This document shows positions 14,354-20,610 of a stretch of DNA of 20,610 nucleotides, piece by piece (position 1 is the first letter of the stretch; each line of letters opens with the position of its first letter). The position numbers and the translations under genes are program-made. The stretch covers positions 1 to 20,610 of the forward strand of contig ONVJ01000026.1 in assembly GCA_900321265.1 (NCBI GenBank), given 5' to 3'. The DNA comes from an uncultured Eubacteriales bacterium. Lineage in GTDB: Bacteria; Bacillota; Clostridia; Oscillospirales; CAG-272. The notes under the pieces were generated by a model that was given only the letters and a program-made list of their open reading frames with translations, was not told the origin of the DNA and ran no database searches.

Positions 14354-15253
14354 ATGAACGCGTACGAAGCACTGGAATTAATGAGAACACCGGGAAGAAA
14401 GAAGATCATTCTCGATACCGATACCTACAACGAGGTGGACGATCAGTTCGCGCTCGCCTACGCGATGCTTTCGGACGACAGGATCGACCTTCTCTCGGTC
14501 AACGCCGCGCCTTTTCTTAACAGCAGATCCGTCTCTCCCGCCGACGGAATGGAGAAGAGCTACGCTGAGATCTTCAGGATCATGCGGCTGACCGATCCCG
14601 AAAAAGCGGCGAAGATCCCCGTCTTCCGCGGATCCGACAGATTTACCGGGACCGACAGGGAGCCGGTCAGATCAGACGCCTGCGAGAATATCATCGAAAC
14701 GGTGAGGGGAAGCGAAGAGACGGTGTTCATCGTCGCCGTCGGTGCGATTACGAACGTCTCCTCCGCGATCGCGCTCTGCCCCGAGATCGCCGAAAAGGCG
14801 GTCGTCATCTGGCTCGGAGGACACGCTCTCGAGCGTCCCGACACGAAAGAATTCAATCTCAAGCAGGATATTGCCGGAGCTCAGATCCTCTTCGACAGCG
14901 GCGTCGCACTTTATCAGATCCCCTGCGACGGGGTCTGTTCGCAGTTCATCACCACCGTTCCCGAGCTTGAGTTCTATCTGAGAGGGAAGAATCCTCTCTG
15001 CGATTATCTCTGCGACATAACCGCCGGCTATACCAAAGACCCATTCGGGTGGTCAAAGGTGATATGGGACGTGACGGCGGTCGCTTCTCTCACCGTCCCG
15101 GCGGCGGAGGAAGCGGTGATCATGCCCCGTCCATATGTAACCTCCGACTGCAGATGGGCCTTCAACATGGCGAGAAAGCCTTACATCTATGTCAGAAAGA
15201 TAAGGAGAGATCCGATCTACGCCGATCTCTTCCGCAAGCTCTCCTCGATCTGA
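14354..15253 (+). CDS. Nucleoside hydrolase family protein (IUNH fold)
   Basis: Inosine-uridine-type nucleoside hydrolases cleave the N-glycosidic bond of ribonucleosides using a calcium ion held by an N-terminal aspartate cluster. The 299-residue length fits. The N-terminal cluster is ILDTDTYNEVDDQFAL (Asp21, Asp23, Asp29, Asp30). This carries two more residues between the aspartate pairs than the classic D-x-D-P-G-x-D-D form. A later VAVGAITNVSSAI followed by VIWLGGHAL matches the family's GPLTN and MGG regions. VIWDVTAVASL near the C-terminus aligns with the metal-binding Asp region, with Trp where His is usual. No signal peptide, so cytoplasmic. It lies 34 nt before the GH20 gene and is probably cotranscribed with it. 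No promoter is obvious after the ftsZ terminator. Substrate unknown. Confidence 0.82.
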   Translation: MNAYEALELMRTPGRKKIILDTDTYNEVDDQFALAYAMLSDDRIDLLSVNAAPFLNSRSVSPADGMEKSYAEIFRIMRLTDPEKAAKIPVFRGSDRFTGTDREPVRSDACENIIETVRGSEETVFIVAVGAITNVSSAIALCPEIAEKAVVIWLGGHALERPDTKEFNLKQDIAGAQILFDSGVALYQIPCDGVCSQFITTVPELEFYLRGKNPLCDYLCDITAGYTKDPFGWSKVIWDVTAVASLTVPAAEEAVIMPRPYVTSDCRWAFNMARKPYIYVRKIRRDPIYADLFRKLSSI

Positions 15254-15287
15254 AATAAAAAAATATACAGAAAGCAGGTATAAGAAT

Positions 15288-17165
15288 ATGTCAGTCGTCA
15301 TCTCCCTTTCGAAAGTCGGAAAAAAACTCAGGGACAGCCTGTCTGATCTCTGCGCCGATATAGGGTTTTCGGTCTGCGAGACGGGTACTCCGCTCAGCAT
15401 AGCGAAGGGTGACTCTTTCAGGGTCTCGCGCGGGAAAAAATCATACCGCATATCATACCGCAAAAAGAGCGAGATCTTCAGGGGACTGACCATGCTCAGA
15501 GGGCTCGAGCCCGGAGAAAGCTTTACCGGTCCCGACGCGATGCCCGAGACTCTCTGCTATATGGCGGACGAGTCGCGCAACGCAGTTATGAACCCGTCCG
15601 GCATCCGCAGGATGATCAGAACTCTTGCCGCGATGGGCTATGATTCGCTCATGCTTTATACCGAGGACACCTACGAGGTCCCCGGATATCCCTATTTCGG
15701 CCATATGAGAGGACGCTTCTCGGAGAAGGAGCTGAAAGAGATCGACGATTACGCCTTCTCCTTCGGCATCGAGGTGATCCCCTGCATACAGACGCTCGCG
15801 CATCTGGCGACGGCGATCAGATGGCCGGGACTCTCCTCCTTCAGCGACACCGGCGACATACTGCTTGCAGGAGACGACCGTACATACGCTTTCCTGCGGG
15901 CGGCTCTCGAGACCTGCTCCCGCTGCTTCAGATCGCGCCGGATCAATATCGGCATGGACGAGGCTCACCAGCTGGGACTGGGGAGATATCTCAGGCAGCA
16001 CGGATACCGCAAGGCTTCCGACATAATGCTTGAGCACCTCGGAAAGGTCGCCGCCATCTGCGAAGAGGTCGGCCTTGCCCCGATGATGTGGTCCGATATG
16101 TTCTTCAGAATGGCTTTCGGGACATATTATGTCCGCGAGGGTGAGATAGCGCCCGAGATAATGGCAAAGGTCCCGTCAAACGTGACTCTCGTCTACTGGG
16201 ACTACTATTCTCTCGACGCTCAGAGGGTGGACCATATGCTTGAATGCCATCAGAAGTTCAACAACCCGACAGTCTTCGCCGGCGGCGCGTGGAAATGGTC
16301 CTGTATCGCTCCGCACAACCGCTTTTCGCTCAAATCGACGAAACTGCAGCTCGAATGCTGCGCCGCACACGGGATTAATTCGGTGATCGTGACCGGTTGG
16401 GGCGACAACGGCGGCGAGGCTTCGCAGTTCTCGACGCTTCCGGTGCTCCTCTACTATGCAGAGAGGCTCTATGCCGGAGAAGAGGTCGGTGAGGAGCTGC
16501 TCAGAAAGCGCTCCCGCGAGGTCTTTTCCGCCGAATGGGACGACCTGCTCCTCTTCGATCTTCCCAACGCGCTTCCGGGCGCCGAACCTGACAAGATCAG
16601 CCACCCGGTCAATCCCTGCAAATATCTCTTCTACAACGACCCGCTCGAGGGCCTGCTCGACAAGCATATGGCTCCACACGTCGCACTTGACTATGCCGAT
16701 TTCGCCAAGAGGCTCCTCGCGCATCAGAACGATACGCGCTGGGGATATATCTACAGGTGCCTCGGAACTCTCTGCGATTTCCTCGCTGTGAAGTCTGATC
16801 TGGGAGTGAGGATCACCGACGCCTACAAACGCGGCGACAACGACGCGCTTCATCTGATCGCAACTCGCGACATCCCCTCCGCAGTGGCGAGGCTCGACAT
16901 CTTCACCGGAGCCTTCAGGACTCAGTGGTATACCGAAAACAAGCATTTCGGTTTCTCGAACGAGGAGATAAGGATCGGCGGACTTAGGGCAAGACTTCTC
17001 TCGGCCGCCGGAAGGATCGAGGCATACGTCGGCGGAGACGCCGAGAAGATCGAGGAGCTTGAGGAGCCGAGGCTCTGGGTGGACGGCAGAAAAGAGGGAG
17101 ATACCCGCTCGCCCTACATTTCCTTCAACAGCTGGGTCGCCACCGCTACGGTAGGCCAGATGTAA
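15288..17165 (+). CDS. Glycoside hydrolase family 20 protein (beta-N-acetylhexosaminidase-like)
   Basis: GH20 enzymes remove terminal beta-linked GlcNAc or GalNAc by substrate-assisted catalysis using an Asp-Glu pair. Here the pair is Asp224-Glu225 in NIGMDEAHQLGLGRYL, the expected site. Before it, a short N-terminal alpha/beta domain (about 1-90) leads into the barrel, which starts at RNAVMNPSGIRRMIRTLA (97 on) with MLYTEDTYEVPGYPYFG. Later barrel parts are WSDMFFRM, VYWDYYS, FAGGAWKWSCIAPHN and VTGWGDNGGEAS. The roughly 200-residue C-terminal part is probably helical and ends with an NKHFGFSNEEIRIGGL segment. There is no signal peptide, so it likely acts inside the cell on imported saccharides. 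The start at 15288 has an AGCAGG about 9 nt upstream. Exact specificity cannot be read from the sequence. Confidence 0.85.
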   Translation: MSVVISLSKVGKKLRDSLSDLCADIGFSVCETGTPLSIAKGDSFRVSRGKKSYRISYRKKSEIFRGLTMLRGLEPGESFTGPDAMPETLCYMADESRNAVMNPSGIRRMIRTLAAMGYDSLMLYTEDTYEVPGYPYFGHMRGRFSEKELKEIDDYAFSFGIEVIPCIQTLAHLATAIRWPGLSSFSDTGDILLAGDDRTYAFLRAALETCSRCFRSRRINIGMDEAHQLGLGRYLRQHGYRKASDIMLEHLGKVAAICEEVGLAPMMWSDMFFRMAFGTYYVREGEIAPEIMAKVPSNVTLVYWDYYSLDAQRVDHMLECHQKFNNPTVFAGGAWKWSCIAPHNRFSLKSTKLQLECCAAHGINSVIVTGWGDNGGEASQFSTLPVLLYYAERLYAGEEVGEELLRKRSREVFSAEWDDLLLFDLPNALPGAEPDKISHPVNPCKYLFYNDPLEGLLDKHMAPHVALDYADFAKRLLAHQNDTRWGYIYRCLGTLCDFLAVKSDLGVRITDAYKRGDNDALHLIATRDIPSAVARLDIFTGAFRTQWYTENKHFGFSNEEIRIGGLRARLLSAAGRIEAYVGGDAEKIEELEEPRLWVDGRKEGDTRSPYISFNSWVATATVGQM

Positions 17166-17173
17166 TATCATCC

Positions 17174-17221
17174 CCGGGAGGGTGTCAAAGACCCGCGCGC
17201 GGGTCTTTGACACCCTCCCGG
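17174..17221. repeat. Perfect 48-bp palindrome between the GH20 and PHP genes
   Basis: The two 24-nt arms are exact reverse complements with no spacer, centred between 17197 and 17198. In RNA the central GCGC bases would form the loop. It starts 8 nt after the GH20 stop. There is no T-run on either side, so it is not a standard intrinsic terminator, but it would still give a very stable hairpin. It could block 3' exonucleases or be a weak terminator. Confidence 0.75.
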
Positions 17222-17250
17222 AACAATACAGCAGTCATCAGAGGTCTTAT

Positions 17251-20200
17251 ATGAAGTATTCAAGAAAATCATACGGGGTCCTTCCGAAAATAATTCACAG
17301 CCCGGCGTCATACTGCGTCTCGGGCTCTCCCGCCGCGGTATCCGCCGCGGTCAGAGAGGAAAACGGCCGCGTTCCCGACAGCCTGACGCTTCTCGTCAGG
17401 GCCGGCGGCAGGTATGTGATGGATCCCGCCGACAGCATCGAAACAGACGCCGGCTGCTATGAGATCTATACCGCCGAGGTCCCGTCATCAGAGATCTGCG
17501 GCAGCTTCTTTTCCTATGCGATAGCGGAGGAGGGCCTGTTTTCCGACGTGACGGATTTTTACACAGTCCCAGTCATCACCGCCGAAAGCATCCCCGCGAT
17601 GCCGCCGCTCTGTCTTACCGAGGTCTACGCGAGGCCTAAGATCGCCGGGAATCCGGTATATCTCGAGGTCATGAATCCCGGTAAGGAGCCCGTCGATCTT
17701 TACGGATATGAGTTCCTGGTCTTCACCGACACGACCGAGCCTTCTGGAGAGCCTGTGCTGAGGCTGCCGATGGCGAACGCGCCGGGATGCATGCTGGGCG
17801 GAGGAGAGTATACCGCGGTCTGGTGGATCACTCCGAAAAACTACGGCGTCGAGGGCCGCGACTACACCACGCCCGCAGATTTTGCCGATATGTTCAACGG
17901 CGATTTCAACAACCGTGAAAACAGGGTGTCGACCGACGGTTCGGACGGCAGGAAAATCAACCTCACCCCGGTCAGCATAACCATCGAGGATCCCGCGACC
18001 GGCGTGAAGAGCTTTGCCCCCGGAACCGGCGAGTTCCCCATCGGATGGACCCCGGGCGTCATAGCCATAGTCCCGCGCGGAAAGACCGGCGCGGATGCCC
18101 TCTTCAGGGTAGTATACAATACTGTCTTCGGCAGCTGGGACACCCCGGTCAAGCATTCATCCTACTGGGTGACCGACCCGCTGAGTCCGGGGAAGGGAGT
18201 GGCCTTTGCCCATTCCGCCGATCCGACTCCGGGATTTCCCGGCCCCGGCCAGGCGATCCCCGATTTGACAGCGCCGCTGCCGGTGATAATCCCCGTCTGC
18301 CCGATCGAGAAGGTCTATCTCGGCGACGGAGACTGCGATATCTCATTTGCCGCCGTGGCGATGTCGCCCGACAGACCCGCGGTATCGGCAAGCGTGTCGA
18401 CCGTCTCGGGCGGCAGGGTGACGGTATGGCCGGCGCAGGAGCGCGAGGACGGTCTCTTTCACGCCTCGGTCCCCATCGGAAAGATCGAGTTCGAGGATAA
18501 GCTCAGTTACTTCATCACCGTCGGGGACGGATCGAGGGAGGTCTTCTTCGGCCGCGACGATCCGGTGACGGTCCCGGTACTCGACAATGCCGGGCCGCGG
18601 ATCACGTCTATGATCCCGACCGAAAAATACTGCTATGACTTGCATCTTTCCCCCGAGATCAGGATGACCTGGACCGACAGGAACGGAACAGACACCGACC
18701 GCTGCAGACTTGAGATCGACGGGAGGAACATGACATCCTCCGCCGTCTGGAAGGACGGATCGGTCTCGCTTCCGATAGGGAATCTCTCTGCCGGCGCACA
18801 CAGGCTCGAGATAGATCTGTTCGACAGGGCGGGGAACCGCACCGGGAAAAAGGTGAATTTCGGGATCTCCGACATGTCGGAGCTTTCGGTATATGTCGGA
18901 GAGGTGCATTCTCACACCTCCGATTCCGACGGGACCGGTATGCCGGAGGACGCCTACAGATACGCGCGCGACACCGGAGGCGTCGATTTCTTCGCCGTGA
19001 CCGAGCATTCGCATTATCTTGACGACAGCAAATTTGCCCGCGGACTGAAGATCGCAGACAGCTTCGACGAGCCGGGAAAATTCGCCGCCCTCTACGGCTT
19101 TGAGATGACCTGGCACAACCTCAACGGCTACTGGGGCCATGCCAATGTCCTGAATACGGCGGATTATCTGCAGAATCCCTACAAAAACTCCCTCCCCGAT
19201 CTCTACGAGTGGCTTGCGGACCGGCCCGAAGGAGTCGGTATGTTCAACCATCCCGGAGTTGCGTGGGGGGACTTCGAGGAGTTCGGATTCATTTCGGACA
19301 GGGCCGTAAAGGCAATGTCGCTGGCCGAGATCAAGGGCCCGTCATATGATTTTGAATATTCGCTCCTGCTCTCGAAGGGCTGGAAAGCCTCGCCTGTGAC
19401 GAACGAGGACAATCACAAACCGAACTGGACCACCGCCTCGCCGATGACGGGCTGCGTCCTGGCACCGGCGCTTACGAGGCAGAACATCGTCGATGCCTTC
19501 AAGGCGGGGAGGACCTATACGACCTCCGACAGAACGATGAAGATCCTCTACCGGCTGAACGGGGCCTGGATGGGATCAGAGATCGAGGATCCCGACGTCC
19601 TCCGCTTTTCGATCGACATAAAGACAGAGAACACGCTCGGGATCGGGCTTGTCGAGATAATCGCCGAGGACGGCATCGTGGTCGCCTCAAGGAACGCCGG
19701 AGTGAGACGGGAGTTTCTGTGGGAGCCCGAGCTTCCCCCGCTCTACGACTATTACTACGTCAGGGTGACCGGCGCGGGAAGGTACTGCGTTACAGCTCCG
19801 GTAAGGCTGAAGAACGGCAGGCGGTCGCCGAAGATCGAGAAGCTCACCCTCAACGCTTCCTACAACGATACCGACACCGTCGCCGCCTCGGTCTCGCTGT
19901 CGAATCCCGGTCAGACTGCGATAAACGACCTCAGAGTCGCTTTCTACCTGACGCCTCAGGGAGGCTTCAGGGAAGGGGAGTACGAGCCCTTCAGGACTCT
20001 CCATATCGGAAAGCTGAAGGGACACTGCCGTGCCACCGTTTCCTGTCTGGTCCCCGAGGTCCCGCATTACAGAAGGCTGTCGGTCATACTGACCGGCATC
20101 GGCGAAAACGGAAAGAAGCTTTCTTCGACAAGATCTGTCATGCTGTCGTCGGTGAGGATCGCAGAGATACTCCCCGACAGTTCGGATGAGACGGTCGACG

Positions 20201-20610
20201 GGAAAAAGGTGTCGAATCCCTACCCTTATGTCACACTTTACAACTCCTCCACACAGCCGGTGTCTCTCGCGGGAGGCAGGCTCGTCCCCTGGACGGCGAC
20301 CGGAAGGATGCCGCCCGAGGCGAAATGGATCCCGACCGACGGGATAGTCATTCCCGGAAGATCGGCCGCCGTCATCTGGGACAGAAGCAGATGTCCCTCT
20401 CTTACCGCCGGGGATTTCAACCGCAGATACGGTCTTTCTCTCACCGAAGGGAAGGATCTCTTCCCGACGTCGGTCCGCATGCTGGACTCCTCGACCGACG
20501 GCAGAAAGCTTGAGTTGAGGATAGGCGGCGAGACGGTCAGCAGAGCCTGCTGGAACACCGGGCTCTTCCACACCGGTACCAGGCAGCCGGACAAGGCACT
20601 TGAGTATGTA
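17251..20610 (+). CDS. Large PHP-type metallohydrolase with flanking lamin-tail-like domains (3' end missing)
   Basis: The frame is open from ATG 17251 to the end of the window, at least 1120 residues with no stop. AGAGG (17240-17244) lies 6 nt upstream. A PHP domain of the CehA/McbA type is visible: V-H-S-H (His553, His555) with TSDSDGTG, TEHSH (His586, His588), Glu618 in GFEMTWH, a N-H-P site (His667), and NEDNH (Asp720, His722). All metal ligands expected of the family seem present, so a metal-dependent hydrolase acting on a phosphoester or a similar bond is plausible. A region at about 119-270 (LTEVYARP...YLEVMNPG) and another from about 966 (IAEILPD...YVTLYNSS) look like lamin-tail domains. 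Between them are Ig/Fn3-like beta regions. There is no signal peptide or membrane segment at the N-terminus, which is odd for such an architecture. Substrate unknown. Confidence 0.8.
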   Translation, partial: MKYSRKSYGVLPKIIHSPASYCVSGSPAAVSAAVREENGRVPDSLTLLVRAGGRYVMDPADSIETDAGCYEIYTAEVPSSEICGSFFSYAIAEEGLFSDVTDFYTVPVITAESIPAMPPLCLTEVYARPKIAGNPVYLEVMNPGKEPVDLYGYEFLVFTDTTEPSGEPVLRLPMANAPGCMLGGGEYTAVWWITPKNYGVEGRDYTTPADFADMFNGDFNNRENRVSTDGSDGRKINLTPVSITIEDPATGVKSFAPGTGEFPIGWTPGVIAIVPRGKTGADALFRVVYNTVFGSWDTPVKHSSYWVTDPLSPGKGVAFAHSADPTPGFPGPGQAIPDLTAPLPVIIPVCPIEKVYLGDGDCDISFAAVAMSPDRPAVSASVSTVSGGRVTVWPAQEREDGLFHASVPIGKIEFEDKLSYFITVGDGSREVFFGRDDPVTVPVLDNAGPRITSMIPTEKYCYDLHLSPEIRMTWTDRNGTDTDRCRLEIDGRNMTSSAVWKDGSVSLPIGNLSAGAHRLEIDLFDRAGNRTGKKVNFGISDMSELSVYVGEVHSHTSDSDGTGMPEDAYRYARDTGGVDFFAVTEHSHYLDDSKFARGLKIADSFDEPGKFAALYGFEMTWHNLNGYWGHANVLNTADYLQNPYKNSLPDLYEWLADRPEGVGMFNHPGVAWGDFEEFGFISDRAVKAMSLAEIKGPSYDFEYSLLLSKGWKASPVTNEDNHKPNWTTASPMTGCVLAPALTRQNIVDAFKAGRTYTTSDRTMKILYRLNGAWMGSEIEDPDVLRFSIDIKTENTLGIGLVEIIAEDGIVVASRNAGVRREFLWEPELPPLYDYYYVRVTGAGRYCVTAPVRLKNGRRSPKIEKLTLNASYNDTDTVAASVSLSNPGQTAINDLRVAFYLTPQGGFREGEYEPFRTLHIGKLKGHCRATVSCLVPEVPHYRRLSVILTGIGENGKKLSSTRSVMLSSVRIAEILPDSSDETVDGKKVSNPYPYVTLYNSSTQPVSLAGGRLVPWTATGRMPPEAKWIPTDGIVIPGRSAAVIWDRSRCPSLTAGDFNRRYGLSLTEGKDLFPTSVRMLDSSTDGRKLELRIGGETVSRACWNTGLFHTGTRQPDKALEYV

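Noticed and set aside
16176..17213. Open frame on the minus strand opposite the GH20 gene (345 codons)
   Set aside because: It starts inside the 48-bp palindrome and its translation has no recognisable domain, while the + strand has an intact GH20 active site.
19687..20571. Open frame on the minus strand opposite the PHP/LTD gene
   Set aside because: The + strand frame is continuous for 3360 nt with recognisable domains. The minus-strand frame has no motif and no ribosome site I could credit.

Overview
The window reads as a GC-rich chromosomal segment of a Gram-positive bacterium, most likely a clostridial member of the Bacillota. Supporting this are the division and cell-wall (dcw) gene order mraZ-rsmH-ftsL-PBP-murF-mraY-ftsW-murG-ftsQ-ftsZ, a PASTA-bearing class B PBP of the SpoVD/PBP2B type, and several GGAGG-type ribosome binding sites. 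The taxonomic placement is inferred from gene content only. All genes are on the + strand, and I saw no tRNA, rRNA, mobile element or CRISPR array.

Region 1 (1-1353) is a single transcription unit. A good promoter drives a CofE-like (F420-0:gamma-glutamyl ligase family) protein, and the unit ends in a strong hairpin terminator. Region 2 (1354-1720) is the control region of the dcw cluster. A terminator-like hairpin overlaps the -35 box of a near-consensus promoter. Four direct repeats with an exact 10-bp period lie just after the expected transcription start and look like an MraZ autoregulatory operator.

Region 3 (1721-14255) is the dcw cluster. MraZ is the regulator, RsmH modifies 16S rRNA, MurF, MraY and MurG make lipid II, the SEDS protein FtsW and the class B PBP polymerise and cross-link septal peptidoglycan, and FtsL, FtsQ and FtsZ build the divisome. 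murE, murD, murC and murB are not in the cluster. FtsL carries an unusually long cytoplasmic extension, and the PBP has a charged helical insertion. A terminator-like hairpin precedes murF, and ftsZ has its own promoter and a downstream terminator.

Region 4 (14354-20610) is an accessory group: a nucleoside hydrolase family protein, a GH20 family glycoside hydrolase and a very large open-ended protein. The large protein carries a PHP-type metallohydrolase domain between two lamin-tail-like domains. A perfect 48-bp palindrome separates the GH20 gene from it. The large gene has no stop codon before the window ends. What this trio does together is unknown; salvage of sugar- or nucleoside-containing compounds is a guess.
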